Source of the DNA: DYRG01 sp041161065 | GTDB taxonomy: Bacteria > Pseudomonadota > Gammaproteobacteria > Beggiatoales > Beggiatoaceae | Length of the DNA: 31,593 nt | Assembly (NCBI GenBank): GCA_041161065.1 | Contig: JBEAVE010000042.1 | Span: 1-31,593, forward strand | Direction of reading: 5' to 3' | In this document: positions 14,617 through 23,402 of the stretch, piece after piece | Position numbering within the stretch: position 1 is the first letter of the stretch | Layout of the letters: the number at the start of each line of letters is the position of its first letter | Position numbers and translations under genes: made by a program | The notes under the pieces: model-generated | Database searches by the model: none | Told to the model about the DNA's origin: nothing | Seen by the model: only the letters and a program-made list of their open reading frames with translations

Positions 14617-16154
14617 AAAAGTTTTTTAATATTGCGGGACCTTGTCGAGCAGAATTGCATTACATGATTGATCCGTTGCAACGATTAGAAGGGGTGCAAT
14701 CGTTAATTGAAGGTCAGCATTATTTTGCATTACATGCGCCACGCCAAACGGGTAAAACAACTTATATCTACGCTTTAATGCAACAGTTGAACAAACAGGG
14801 GCGTTATACGGCATTGGTAGTGAATATTCAAACGGCGGCAGATGCTCGAGATAGTCGTGAAGCCATGCGAATGGTGGCGGCGGCAATTTATCGTCAAGCA
14901 ACTGCCTATTTGTTAGAACCCGAATGTCCGGCGCGTGTAACAGAGAACGACACGAATTTTGATAATTTGCCAGACTATTTGAGCGACTGGGCGCGTCATA
15001 ATCGCCGTCCAATAGTTTTATTTGTAGATGAAGTAGATGCGTTGCATGAGGAATTTCTTTTAGTATTGCTCCGTCAATTGCGGGCAGGTTTTGAAATGCG
15101 CCCGAGAGGATTTCCTCAATCAATTATCTTAGTCGGTTTGCGTGATGTGCAAGAGTACAAATTTCATCGACCTGACCACCGTTCTAGCTTTAATAATAGT
15201 GCTTCTCCGTTTAATGTAAAAAGTGTTTCATTATTGATGCCTGATTTTAGTTTTACTGAATTAGAACTATTGTTAGGACAACACTCGCATGACACGGCGC
15301 AATTGTTTTCAAATGAAGTGAAACAAACCATCTTTCAACTTACGCAAGGACAACCTTGGTTAGTGAATGCGTTGGTGAACCACATTTTGACTAATAAATT
15401 GCATGATGATACTAAACAACCCATTTCTTTAGAACACGTTATTCAAGCAAAGAACGAATTATTACAACATCGTGATGTGCATTTGCATGATTTGGTGAGT
15501 CGTTTGCATGAACCGCCCATTAAATTAGTGGTTGAATCCATTATTAACGGCGAAGCCCCTGATTTTACACAATTAGATGATGCGTTGGCGTATGCAAGAA
15601 GTTTGGGATTGGTTGCGCGTCATCCACCGATTCAATTTTCTAACCCTATTTATCAAGAACTTGCATTGCGGGCGTTAAGTTCTGCATTTCAAGAATCCTT
15701 AGCAAATGATTTGGTCGACATTTCAAAATATTGCAATGATCAGCAGCAATTAAATGTTGATGAAATGCTCACGGCTTTTCAACGTTTCTATCGCGGTTAT
15801 GCGGAAATTTGGTTAAGTCGTTACGATTTCAAAGAAGCAGGTCGACAGCTCATGTTCTTTGCGTTTTTGTTTAGAATAATAGAGAACAAAGCAGAAATTT
15901 ATTGGGATATGTCTGTTGGAAGTACGCGCTGTAATTTATGTGTAGATTATGGAGAGCAACGCATTGCTATTACCTTAAAATTAAGACAAGATAATTTTGC
16001 TCGAGATGAAGGATTAGAACAAGCCGCGCGTTATGCTGAAAATAAGGGTTTGAAAAATAGCTTTTTGATTTTATTTGATGTGTTTTGGGAAGAACGCATT
16101 TATCGTGAAGTCGTCACCATAGGAAATATAAAAATAACGCTATTGGGAATGTAA
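14613..16154 (+). CDS. AAA-like ATPase fused to a degenerate PD-(D/E)XK-type domain
   Basis: This 513-residue protein has an N-terminal P-loop ATPase domain: Walker A in HAPRQTGKTT (G47, K48, T49), Walker B in VLFVDEVDAL (D139, E140) and a sensor-like ILVGLRD. A helical region follows. The C-terminal 110 residues resemble the PD-(D/E)XK-like domain found after AAA-like domains in many bacterial proteins, including EAGRQLMFFAFLFRI, EQRIAITLKLRQ and ILFDVFWEE. In related proteins the core reads R-x-D-L and I-E-x-K; here these are RCNL (N441) and ITLK (T454, K456), so both acidic residues are replaced and nuclease activity is unlikely. It overlaps the TonB-like gene by four bases and is one base from a response regulator. 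Function unknown. Confidence 0.82.
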   Translation: MKKFFNIAGPCRAELHYMIDPLQRLEGVQSLIEGQHYFALHAPRQTGKTTYIYALMQQLNKQGRYTALVVNIQTAADARDSREAMRMVAAAIYRQATAYLLEPECPARVTENDTNFDNLPDYLSDWARHNRRPIVLFVDEVDALHEEFLLVLLRQLRAGFEMRPRGFPQSIILVGLRDVQEYKFHRPDHRSSFNNSASPFNVKSVSLLMPDFSFTELELLLGQHSHDTAQLFSNEVKQTIFQLTQGQPWLVNALVNHILTNKLHDDTKQPISLEHVIQAKNELLQHRDVHLHDLVSRLHEPPIKLVVESIINGEAPDFTQLDDALAYARSLGLVARHPPIQFSNPIYQELALRALSSAFQESLANDLVDISKYCNDQQQLNVDEMLTAFQRFYRGYAEIWLSRYDFKEAGRQLMFFAFLFRIIENKAEIYWDMSVGSTRCNLCVDYGEQRIAITLKLRQDNFARDEGLEQAARYAENKGLKNSFLILFDVFWEERIYREVVTIGNIKITLLGM

Positions 16155-16155
16155 A

Positions 16156-16515
16156 ATGCCAAATTTGCTTATTGTCGATGATAGTCGTATTTCTCGATTG
16201 CTCATTCAAGAAATGGTTAAACAATTACACCCAGAGTTTCAAATTATTGAAGCTACTCATGGAAAAGATGCGTTAAGAAAACTTAATCATTTGATTGAAC
16301 CTCTAACCTTTGCAACTATTGATATGTATATGCCCGGCATCGATGGTTTAACGTTAGCATCCGTGATTAGAATGCGTTATCCCGATGCTCATTTGGGGCT
16401 TGTTACAAGTGAAACCGAAAACTTAAATTATGAAGATATGGAAAGATTGAACATTTGCCTGCTTAAGAAACCCATTAGTGAAGAGAAACTCCTCTGCTTT
16501 TTAGATCAAAAATAA
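16156..16515 (+). CDS. Single-domain response regulator (CheY-like receiver)
   Basis: This 119-residue stand-alone receiver domain has the acidic pair D8/D9 in LIVDDSR, phosphoacceptor D56 in ATIDMYMPG, the switch Thr/Ser in GLVTSET and the conserved lysine in LLKKPIS. There is no output domain, so it should act by protein contact or in a phosphorelay. No histidine kinase is in the window. It begins one base after the AAA protein's stop, so the two are almost certainly cotranscribed and may work together. The start ATG at 16156 overlaps the upstream ribosome region; it is fixed by homology to the receiver N-terminus. Confidence 0.92.
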   Translation: MPNLLIVDDSRISRLLIQEMVKQLHPEFQIIEATHGKDALRKLNHLIEPLTFATIDMYMPGIDGLTLASVIRMRYPDAHLGLVTSETENLNYEDMERLNICLLKKPISEEKLLCFLDQK

Positions 16516-16535
16516 CGTTAATTTGGAGCACAACC

Positions 16536-17390
16536 ATGACCGCAAATATTTTAGATGGCAAAGCCACCGCCATTGAATTGAAAAATAGCATTAAACAACA
16601 AGTCGATTTACGATTGGAAAAGGGTTTAGTTCGTCCGGGTTTAGCTGTGATTTTAGTGGGGAGCAACCCTGCCTCACAAGTGTATGTCAATAGCAAACGT
16701 AAATCTTGTGAAGAAGTGGGTTTCATTTCTAAAGCATTTGATTTGCCCATCACGGTTTCTCAGACGGAATTATTGGCATTGGTCGATCAATTGAATAATG
16801 ATCCCGAAATTCATGGCATTTTAGTGCAACTTCCTTTGCCCAATCATATTTCTGCGGATACAGTTATTGAGCGCATTTCTCCTTTCAAAGATGTTGATGG
16901 TTTTCACCCTTATAACGTAGGTCGTTTAGCTTTAAAAATGCCGTTGCTGCGTTCTTGCACACCGAAAGGAATTATGACATTACTTTCTAAAACAAAACTC
17001 GCATTAGAAGGTTTAGATGCGGTTGTGATTGGACAGTCTAATATTGTCGGTCGTCCAATGGCATTAGAACTTTTAGCAGAACGTTGCACCATTACGGTTT
17101 GTCACAGTAAAACAAAAAACCTCGCGGATAAAGCAAAACAAGCTGATATTTTAGTGGTTGCGATTGGAAAGCCTGAATTTGTTTCTGGGGATTGGATTAA
17201 AGAGGGTGCAATTGTTATTGACGTGGGTATGAATCGTTTAGAAAATGGGAAATTAGTCGGCGATGTTAATTTTGAGGAAGCTGTTCAAAAAGCCGCATGG
17301 ATCACGCCTGTTCCGGGGGGTGTGGGTCCAATGACAGTTGCAACTTTATTAGAAAATACGTTATTAGCTGCACAATTAAGTTCTTCATAA
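16536..17390 (+). CDS. folD: Bifunctional methylenetetrahydrofolate dehydrogenase/cyclohydrolase FolD
   Basis: FolD interconverts 5,10-methylene-, 5,10-methenyl- and 10-formyl-tetrahydrofolate with NADP in the cytoplasm. The 284-residue protein has the usual length. Signatures are YVNSKRKSCEEVGF (which holds the catalytic lysine), GILVQLPLPNHI, KDVDGFHPYNVGRL, the Rossmann-fold GQSNIVGRPMALELL and TPVPGGVGPMTVATLL. The ATG at 16536 has TTGGAG about 8 bases upstream. It lies between the response regulator and uvrC (1-base gap). Confidence 0.97.
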   Translation: MTANILDGKATAIELKNSIKQQVDLRLEKGLVRPGLAVILVGSNPASQVYVNSKRKSCEEVGFISKAFDLPITVSQTELLALVDQLNNDPEIHGILVQLPLPNHISADTVIERISPFKDVDGFHPYNVGRLALKMPLLRSCTPKGIMTLLSKTKLALEGLDAVVIGQSNIVGRPMALELLAERCTITVCHSKTKNLADKAKQADILVVAIGKPEFVSGDWIKEGAIVIDVGMNRLENGKLVGDVNFEEAVQKAAWITPVPGGVGPMTVATLLENTLLAAQLSSS

Positions 17391-17391
17391 A

Positions 17392-19206
17392 ATGACATTC
17401 GAAGTAAAGCGTTTTCTACAAACTGTAACCCATCGATCAGGCGTGTATTTAATGTTTGATCAAATGGGGAAAGTTTTGTATGTTGGTAAAGCAAAGAACT
17501 TAAAGAAACGTTTGAGTAGTTATTTTAGAAACTCCTCACAACTTTCGGCTAAAAATAGTGCATTAATTGCTCATCTTTCCTATATAGAAACTACCACGAC
17601 ACACACAGAAACTGAAGCCCTTATTTTAGAAAATACTCTAATCAAAACTCATCAACCACCTTATAATATTTTGTTAAGAGATGATAAAAGCTATCCGTAT
17701 TTGTTTTTATCCAATCACAGATTTCCACGTTTGACATTGCATCGGGGAGCAAAACATCAAAAAGGGCGTTATTTTGGTCCTTATCCGAATGCTAAAGCCG
17801 TTTATGAAAGCGTACAGCTATTACAAAAGTTATTTCAATTGCGTTTCTGTCGTGATAATTTTTTTGAGAACCGTTCTCGACCTTGTTTGCAATATCAAAT
17901 TAAACGTTGTAGTGCGCCTTGTGTTGATTTTATTACCCAAGAATCCTATCAAGAAACCGTTAAAGATGCGATTTTATTTTTAGAAGGAAAAAGCCAATTA
18001 GTTATCGATAATTTAGTTAAGAAAATGCAGCAAGAAGTTGAATTGTTAGCTTTTGAAAAAGCGGCTTTCTATCGAGATCAAATTGCTCACTTAAAACAGT
18101 TACAAACCCACCAATATACAGATGTTAATGGACAACAAAATGTAGATATTGTTATTTGTTATTTGAATAATGCAACGGCTTGTGTACAAATATTGAGCAT
18201 TCGTGATGGGCGGCACTTAGGTAGTCGTGGATATTTTCCTAAACATATTGAAGGCGCAGAAGATAAAGAAATCTTAGCCGCTTTTTTATCGCAGTATTAT
18301 TTGCAACCACATCAAGATATTCCAGAGGAAATTATTTTAAATTTACCATTAGAAGAAACGCCGTTATTAATGCACGTTTTAAGTGAGCACACGGGGCGAC
18401 AAATTCAAATTCATCACAAAGCGCGCGGGGTGAAAGCAAAATGGTTAGAAATGGCAATAGAAAATGCTCAAATTAATATCGAGCAACGCAAACCCACTGA
18501 ATATAGAGAACGTTTAAGCACTTTGGCTATAAAATTAGCGTTAGATTATTTACCGCAACGTATTGAATGTTTTGATATTAGTCATTTCCAAGGTGAAGCA
18601 ACAGTTGCATCGTGCGTGGTATTTGATGATAATGGTGCAAAGCCATCTGATTATCGTCGTTTTAATATTCGTAATGTAAAAGAAGGCGATGATTACGCCG
18701 CGATGTTTCAAGCATTACAACGGCGGTTTCAACACTATTGTAAAGAGGAGGGTATTTTGCCCGATATTTTGTTAATTGATGGTGGAAAAGGACAATTAAC
18801 GCAAGCCCAAAAAATATTAGACGCACTACATATCCATTCCACTATAATCATCGGTATTGCAAAAGGTGTAACACGGCGAGCAGGATTAGAAACATTATGG
18901 GTTGTGGGAGAAGAGCAACCACTCGTTTTATCAAAGGATTCTCCTGCTTTGCATTTATTACAACAAATTCGTGACGAAGCACATCGTTTTGCGATTACAA
19001 ATCACCGCCATCAACGGGCAAAACAACGTAAAACCTCTCGTTTAGAGCAAATAGAAGGAATTGGTGTTAAGAAACGACAATTATTATTAACGCATTTTGG
19101 TGGGTTGCAAGGGATAAAACGGGCGGGGGTTGATGATTTAGTGCAACTGACAGGTATTAGTCGTCAATTAGCGCAAAGAATTTATGTGCATTTTCATGAG
19201 CAATAA
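17392..19206 (+). CDS. uvrC: Excinuclease ABC subunit C, UvrC
   Basis: UvrC makes the two incisions around DNA damage in nucleotide excision repair after UvrB hands it the lesion. The 604-residue protein has the GIY-YIG nuclease domain (GVYLMFDQMGKVLYVGKAKNL), a Cys-rich stretch (FCRDNF, then CSAPCVDFI), a UvrB-binding coiled coil near residues 200-235, the RNase H-like 5' nuclease (IECFDISHFQGE, then LLIDGGKGQL) and a C-terminal double helix-hairpin-helix (IEGIGVKKRQLLLTHFGG). Length is normal. The linkage to pgsA 21 bases downstream is widespread in gammaproteobacteria. Confidence 0.98.
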   Translation: MTFEVKRFLQTVTHRSGVYLMFDQMGKVLYVGKAKNLKKRLSSYFRNSSQLSAKNSALIAHLSYIETTTTHTETEALILENTLIKTHQPPYNILLRDDKSYPYLFLSNHRFPRLTLHRGAKHQKGRYFGPYPNAKAVYESVQLLQKLFQLRFCRDNFFENRSRPCLQYQIKRCSAPCVDFITQESYQETVKDAILFLEGKSQLVIDNLVKKMQQEVELLAFEKAAFYRDQIAHLKQLQTHQYTDVNGQQNVDIVICYLNNATACVQILSIRDGRHLGSRGYFPKHIEGAEDKEILAAFLSQYYLQPHQDIPEEIILNLPLEETPLLMHVLSEHTGRQIQIHHKARGVKAKWLEMAIENAQINIEQRKPTEYRERLSTLAIKLALDYLPQRIECFDISHFQGEATVASCVVFDDNGAKPSDYRRFNIRNVKEGDDYAAMFQALQRRFQHYCKEEGILPDILLIDGGKGQLTQAQKILDALHIHSTIIIGIAKGVTRRAGLETLWVVGEEQPLVLSKDSPALHLLQQIRDEAHRFAITNHRHQRAKQRKTSRLEQIEGIGVKKRQLLLTHFGGLQGIKRAGVDDLVQLTGISRQLAQRIYVHFHEQ

Positions 19207-19227
19207 AGCGTAATGTAGTTAATTGAA

Positions 19228-19791
19228 ATGAATCTACCCATTATTTTAACTTTACTGAGAGTGGTGTTAGTTCCCATCTTTGTGGTGTTTTATTATTTGC
19301 CAGTGGAATGGTCAAATCTGGCGGCGTTGATTGTTTTTTTGACGGCGGCAATCACCGATTGGTTTGATGGTTATTTGGCGCGGCGATTGAACCAAACCTC
19401 TGATTTTGGAGCATTTTTAGACCCCGTTGCGGATAAATTACTCGTGGTGGCGGTGCTGGTTGCGCTGGTCGAACATTACGCCACGTTGTGGATTACCGTG
19501 CCCGCGATGATCATTATTGGGCGCGAATTGGTAATTTCTGCGCTGCGCGAATGGATGGCATCGGTGGGATTGCGCGAGTCCGTTGCGGTGTCCGATCTCG
19601 GCAAATTCAAAACCACCATGCAGTTGATCGCGATGGGCTTTTTAATCTACAAAAAAACTTTGTTCGGCATAATTCCAGTGATGTCAATCGGTTACATCTG
19701 TTTGTATATTGCGCTAGCTTTAACGGTGTGGTCGATGGTCTGGTATTTACGGGCGGCTTTGGCGACGTTGTCTGTGAGACGCGACAAATAA
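19228..19791 (+). CDS. pgsA: CDP-diacylglycerol-glycerol-3-phosphate 3-phosphatidyltransferase PgsA
   Basis: PgsA makes phosphatidylglycerol-phosphate from CDP-diacylglycerol and glycerol-3-phosphate in the inner membrane. The 187-residue, multi-span protein has the complete CDP-alcohol phosphatidyltransferase motif DG-x2-AR-x8-G-x3-D-x3-D in FDGYLARRLNQTSDFGAFLD followed by PVAD. IGRELVISALREWMA is also conserved. It is the last gene of the rightward run. The gene is richer in G+C than uvrC before it. Confidence 0.97.
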   Translation: MNLPIILTLLRVVLVPIFVVFYYLPVEWSNLAALIVFLTAAITDWFDGYLARRLNQTSDFGAFLDPVADKLLVVAVLVALVEHYATLWITVPAMIIIGRELVISALREWMASVGLRESVAVSDLGKFKTTMQLIAMGFLIYKKTLFGIIPVMSIGYICLYIALALTVWSMVWYLRAALATLSVRRDK

Positions 19792-19840
19792 ACAAGATTG
19801 TCTATGCACAACTTTTATTTTGAAATGCGCCAAGATTTGT

Positions 19841-19873
19841 CTGTCGCTCACGACAGGTCGCGCTCACCGGTGA
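19841..19873. other. Two adjacent dyads in the pgsA-downstream spacer
   Basis: CTGTCG (19841-19846) pairs with CGACAG (19851-19856) across a four-base loop, and TCACCGGTGA (19864-19873) is a perfect ten-base palindrome. No U tract follows. The spacer (19792-20006) contains no tRNA cloverleaf and no convincing ORF. These dyads may mark the end of the pgsA transcript or a binding site. Confidence 0.3.
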
Positions 19874-19935
19874 CGGAATAACGGGCGTTAAAGTCTGGCA
19901 CTGCTTTTGCTCTATTAGATTTACGTCGGGTGGTG

Positions 19936-19964
19936 TTGAGTTTCTTCTCACTATCATGTACAGT
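19936..19964 (+). promoter_or_regulatory. Sigma-70-like promoter for the Met-rich exported protein gene
   Basis: TTGAGT (19936-19941) and TACAGT (19959-19964) are separated by exactly 17 bases, each matching the hexamer consensus at 4 of 6. The predicted start near 19971 gives a leader of about 36 bases before the ATG at 20007. Confidence 0.5.
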
Positions 19965-20006
19965 TTAACTTCCCTTTACTCATTAAACTTATTTTTTGGA
20001 GGCATC

Positions 20007-20408
20007 ATGAAAAAAACTTTAACCGCTCTCGTTCTCTCTGCTTTGACCGCTACTGCTTTCGCTAGCGACGCTGCTAAAGACCAAAAAGGTATGGCTGGCA
20101 TGGAAGGCATGAAAGGTATGTCTGGCATGGAAGGCATGAAAGGTATGTCTGGTATGGAAGGTATGAAAGGCATGTCTGGTGACAAGAAAGACCAAAAAGG
20201 CATGAGCGGTATGTCTGGTATGCAAGGCATGGAAGGCATGAAAGGTATGTCTGGCATGCAAGGTATGGAAGGCATGAAAGGCATGAGCGGTATGCAAGGC
20301 ATGGAAGGCATGAAAGGTATGTCTGGTGACAAGAAAGACCAAAAAGGCATGGCTGGTATGTCTGGCATGGAAGGTAAGAAAGAAGAAAAGAAAGACGCTA
20401 AGAAGTAA
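20007..20408 (+). CDS. Exported Met/Gly-repeat low-complexity protein
   Basis: This 133-residue protein has a Sec signal peptide (MKKTLTALVLSALTATAFA, cut before SDAAK) and a mature part made almost wholly of GM-x units (x = E, K, S, Q or A), about 27 GM dipeptides, ordered as GMEGMKGMSGM blocks. The blocks are split by two copies of GDKKDQKGM, and the tail is K/E-rich. I do not recognise a named family. Dense methionine in exported proteins often binds Cu(I) or buffers oxidants, which is an inference here; there is no cysteine or histidine in the mature chain. The ATG at 20007 has GGAGG five bases upstream; an in-frame start at 19956 is rejected because it lies over the promoter. A second exported low-complexity gene follows. 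Confidence 0.85.
   Translation: MKKTLTALVLSALTATAFASDAAKDQKGMAGMEGMKGMSGMEGMKGMSGMEGMKGMSGDKKDQKGMSGMSGMQGMEGMKGMSGMQGMEGMKGMSGMQGMEGMKGMSGDKKDQKGMAGMSGMEGKKEEKKDAKK
20089..20370 (+). repeat. In-frame DNA tandem repeats coding GM-x units
   Basis: Units such as GGCATGGAAGGCATGAAAGG and GGTATGTCTGG recur with mainly silent GGC/GGT changes. The array falls into a shorter first and a longer second block, separated by GGTGACAAGAAAGACC copies. Such arrays commonly vary in copy number between strains. Long open frames on the opposite strand here are repeat artefacts. Confidence 0.85.
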
Positions 20409-20457
20409 TATTTTTTTAGTTCGCTTTCAACCTTAACTTAACATAGGGCAATTCCCC

Positions 20458-20709
20458 ATGAAAAAGCATTTAGCTATCGCGTTGGCGGCATTATTGGCTG
20501 GCGCATCTGTAAATACTATGATGGTTTCTTCTGTTTTCGCAAAAGAAGCTGCTGCTGAGGCAGACAAAGCTGATGCATCTGACAAAGGCGATGAGAAGAA
20601 AGCGGCTAAGAAATCAGCTAAAAAGGGCGCAGCCAAAAAAGGTGCTGCAGCCAAAGGCAGCAAGAAAAAAGCTGGCAAAAAGAAAAAAGACGCTAAAGAC
20701 GCTGAATAA
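20458..20709 (+). CDS. Exported Lys/Ala-rich low-complexity protein
   Basis: This 83-residue protein has a signal peptide (about residues 1-28, cut after SSVFA) and a mature chain of about 55 residues: an acidic EAAAEADKADASDKGDE segment, then AAKKSAKKGAAKKGAAAKG and a KKKAGKKKK cluster. The basic part resembles histone H1-like or AlgP-like tails, but those are cytoplasmic; here it is exported. It lies 49 bases after the Met-rich gene with an AGGG about 9 bases before the ATG at 20458, and the two share a strong terminator downstream. No function is known. Confidence 0.8.
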   Translation: MKKHLAIALAALLAGASVNTMMVSSVFAKEAAAEADKADASDKGDEKKAAKKSAKKGAAKKGAAAKGSKKKAGKKKKDAKDAE

Positions 20710-20745
20710 TTTTCTGAACGCTAGTTATTCTTTCTGAACATAAGG

Positions 20746-20776
20746 GAGCAGTTCCATTGAGGAGCTGCTCTTTTTT
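20746..20776 (+). terminator. Rho-independent terminator after the exported-protein pair
   Basis: GAGCAGTTCC (20746-20755) pairs with GGAGCTGCTC (20761-20770), ten base pairs with one G-U, across a five-base loop, followed by six T (20771-20776). It also stands between convergent transcription units, since clpB ends at 20781. Confidence 0.9.
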
Positions 20777-20780
20777 ATGC

Positions 20781-23363
20781 CTAATTTACTTGAAATTGCA
20801 CCGCGTCATTTTTCCAATCCACCGCAATGGTTTGTCCGCTTGCAAATTGCCCCGCCAAAATCGCTTGCGCCAATGGATTTTCCAATAATTGTTGAATAGC
20901 CCGTTTCAAAGGACGCGCACCATACACAGAATCAAACCCTGCTCGACTTAAATGTTGCAAAGTTTCCTCTGAAATCGTTAATTTCAAATTCAACGCATTC
21001 AAACGCTGTTGTAATCGTTCAATTTGCAAGGTTGCAATCTCACGAATATGCTCTTCCGCCAACGGGTGAAATACCACCACATCATCAATCCGATTCACAA
21101 ATTCAGGACGAAAATGTTGGGTAATGATTTCCATTAAAGCAGATTTCATTTTGTCGTAATTTTCCTCTCCCGCCAACGTTTGAATCAAATGCGATCCGAG
21201 ATTTGAAGTCATCACAATCACGGTATTTCTAAAATCCACCGTTCTTCCTTGTCCATCAGTTAAACGCCCGTCATCTAACACTTGTAATAATACATTAAAG
21301 ACTTCAGGGTGTGCTTTTTCTACCTCATCTAATAAAACAACAGAATAAGGTTTTCTTCGCACTGCTTCCGTTAAATAACCGCCTTCTTCATATCCTACAT
21401 ATCCCGGGGGCGCACCAATTAAACGCGCAACCGAATGTTTCTCCATGAATTCTGACATATCAATTCTAATCATGGATTCCTCAGTATCAAATAAGAAATT
21501 TGCTAAGGCTTTGGTGAGTTCTGTTTTACCCACACCCGTTGGACCTAGAAATAAAAAAGAACCATTCGGACGCATGGGATCAGATAATCCTGCTCTCGAC
21601 CGACGAATCGCATTTGAAACGGCTTTGACAGCTTCACTTTGTCCAATCACTCTTTTATGGAGTTCTTCTTCCATTTTAAGCAATTTATCGCGTTCACCTT
21701 CCAACATTTTTGAAACCGGAATACCTGTCCATCGAGAAACCACTTCTGCGATTTCTTCTTCGGTAACAACATTACGCAATAATTGCATTTTTTCTTTAGA
21801 AGATTGCTCAGCTGTTTGTAATTGTTTTTCTAACGCTGGAATTTTGCCGTATTGTAATTCTGCCATTTTAGTCAAATCTCCCGCGCGTCGAGCGGTTTCT
21901 AATTCAATGCGGTATTTATCGAGAGTTTCTTTCAAATGATGAGAACCTTGCACACTGGCTTTCTCGATTTTCCAAATCTCATCTAAATTGGCATATTCCT
22001 TTTCAAGTTTAGCGATTTCCTCATTAAGTTTCTCAAAGCGTTTCTTAGAAGATTCATCGGTTTCTTTCTTTAAGGCTTCTCTTTCAATTTTCAACTGAAT
22101 TAAACGCCGATCTAAACGATCCATTTTCTCCGGTTTTGAATCGATTTCCATTCTAATTCGACTGGCAGCTTCATCAATTAAATCAATCGCTTTGTCTGGT
22201 AATTGTCGATCTGCAATATAACGATGAGAAAGCACAGATGCCGCCACAATTGCGGGATCAGTGATTTCTACGCCGTGATGCACTTCATATCGTTCTTTCA
22301 AACCGCGTAAAATCGCAATGGTATCTTCAACCGTTGGCTCGTCGACTAATACTTTTTGAAATCGCCGTTCTAATGCCGCATCTTTCTCAATATACTTACG
22401 ATATTCATCTAACGTTGTTGCACCCACGCAATGCAATTCTCCTCTCGCTAAAGCAGGTTTCAACATATTACCTGCGTCCATTGCACCTTCGGCTTTTCCT
22501 GCCCCCACTAATGTATGCAATTCATCAATAAATAAAATGATTTGTCCTTCCTGTTTAGAAAGCGCATTTAGAACCGCTTTCATACGTTCTTCAAACTCGC
22601 CTCGATATTTCGCTCCAGCAATCAACGAACCCATATCTAAAGAGAGCAACTTCTTATGTTTCAAACCCTCTGGCACTTCCCCATTGATAATGCGCAATGC
22701 TAATCCTTCAGCAATCGCTGTTTTACCGACCCCGGGTTCACCAATTAACACGGGATTGTTTTTAGTTCTTCGTTGCAAAACTTGAATTGTTCTTCTAATT
22801 TCCTCATCGCGTCCAATTACCGGATCGAGTTTGCCTTGCTCTGCACGTTCTGTTAAGTCAATGGTATATTTTTCTAAGGCTTGACGGCTTTCTTCTGCAT
22901 TCGGATTTTGCACATTTTGATCGCCGCGCATTTGTTTAATGGCTTCCTCTAAACTTTTCTTATCAACGCCCGCTTTTTTGAAAGCCTCACCCACCGATCC
23001 TTTCTCTTCCAAAGAAGCCAATAAAAACCACTCGCTAGAAATAAATTGATCCTTATTTTGTTGAGCAAGTTTATCCGTTAAATTAAACAACCGATTTAAT
23101 TCATTAGAAATGTGGATTTGTCCCGCCGAACCACTCCCCGTTACTTTAGGAAAGTTATCGACAATTTGCCCCAAATTATTTCGTAGTTGATTAACATTTG
23201 CACCCGCCCGTTGCAATAAAGTTCGTGCTAAACTACCCTCCTGATCCAAAAGAGCAACCAGCAAGTGAGCGGTTTCAATGAAATTATGGTCGCGTCCAAT
23301 CGCTAAACTTTGCGCATCAGCGACAGCTTGTTGAAATTTAACGGTAAATTTTTCAAAATTCAT
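20781..23363 (-). CDS. clpB: ATP-dependent disaggregase ClpB
   Basis: ClpB is a hexameric AAA+ chaperone that, with DnaK, extracts proteins from aggregates after heat stress. The 860-residue protein has the N-terminal Clp domain, a first AAA module (GEPGVGKT Walker A; ILFIDELHTLVGAG Walker B), the long coiled-coil middle domain (about 400-530) and a second AAA module (FLGPTGVGKT; VVLLDEVEKAH). The pore tyrosines are in AGAKYRGEFEER and GYVGYEEGG. There is no IGF/ClpP loop, as expected for ClpB rather than ClpA. I start at the ATG at 23363, where the family begins (MNFEKFTVKFQ) and GAGGG lies upstream; a start at 23402 would add 13 unrelated residues. Confidence 0.97.
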   Translation of the reverse strand: MNFEKFTVKFQQAVADAQSLAIGRDHNFIETAHLLVALLDQEGSLARTLLQRAGANVNQLRNNLGQIVDNFPKVTGSGSAGQIHISNELNRLFNLTDKLAQQNKDQFISSEWFLLASLEEKGSVGEAFKKAGVDKKSLEEAIKQMRGDQNVQNPNAEESRQALEKYTIDLTERAEQGKLDPVIGRDEEIRRTIQVLQRRTKNNPVLIGEPGVGKTAIAEGLALRIINGEVPEGLKHKKLLSLDMGSLIAGAKYRGEFEERMKAVLNALSKQEGQIILFIDELHTLVGAGKAEGAMDAGNMLKPALARGELHCVGATTLDEYRKYIEKDAALERRFQKVLVDEPTVEDTIAILRGLKERYEVHHGVEITDPAIVAASVLSHRYIADRQLPDKAIDLIDEAASRIRMEIDSKPEKMDRLDRRLIQLKIEREALKKETDESSKKRFEKLNEEIAKLEKEYANLDEIWKIEKASVQGSHHLKETLDKYRIELETARRAGDLTKMAELQYGKIPALEKQLQTAEQSSKEKMQLLRNVVTEEEIAEVVSRWTGIPVSKMLEGERDKLLKMEEELHKRVIGQSEAVKAVSNAIRRSRAGLSDPMRPNGSFLFLGPTGVGKTELTKALANFLFDTEESMIRIDMSEFMEKHSVARLIGAPPGYVGYEEGGYLTEAVRRKPYSVVLLDEVEKAHPEVFNVLLQVLDDGRLTDGQGRTVDFRNTVIVMTSNLGSHLIQTLAGEENYDKMKSALMEIITQHFRPEFVNRIDDVVVFHPLAEEHIREIATLQIERLQQRLNALNLKLTISEETLQHLSRAGFDSVYGARPLKRAIQQLLENPLAQAILAGQFASGQTIAVDWKNDAVQFQVN

Positions 23364-23402
23364 GGTTAGTCCCTCAAAGTAAAGGTTGTAAAATTGCATC
23401 AT

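Noticed and set aside
19792..20006. tRNA cluster after pgsA
   Set aside because: Some gammaproteobacteria carry tRNAs after pgsA, but I find no cloverleaf or CCA-ended acceptor stem here.
19976..20368. Long open frames on the minus strand across the Met-rich gene
   Set aside because: They are complements of the repeat and code only His/Pro/Met low-complexity sequence; the plus frame has promoter, ribosome site and signal peptide.
20007..20408. CRISPR-like array
   Set aside because: The repeats are in frame, contiguous, coding for GM-x units, and have no unique spacers.
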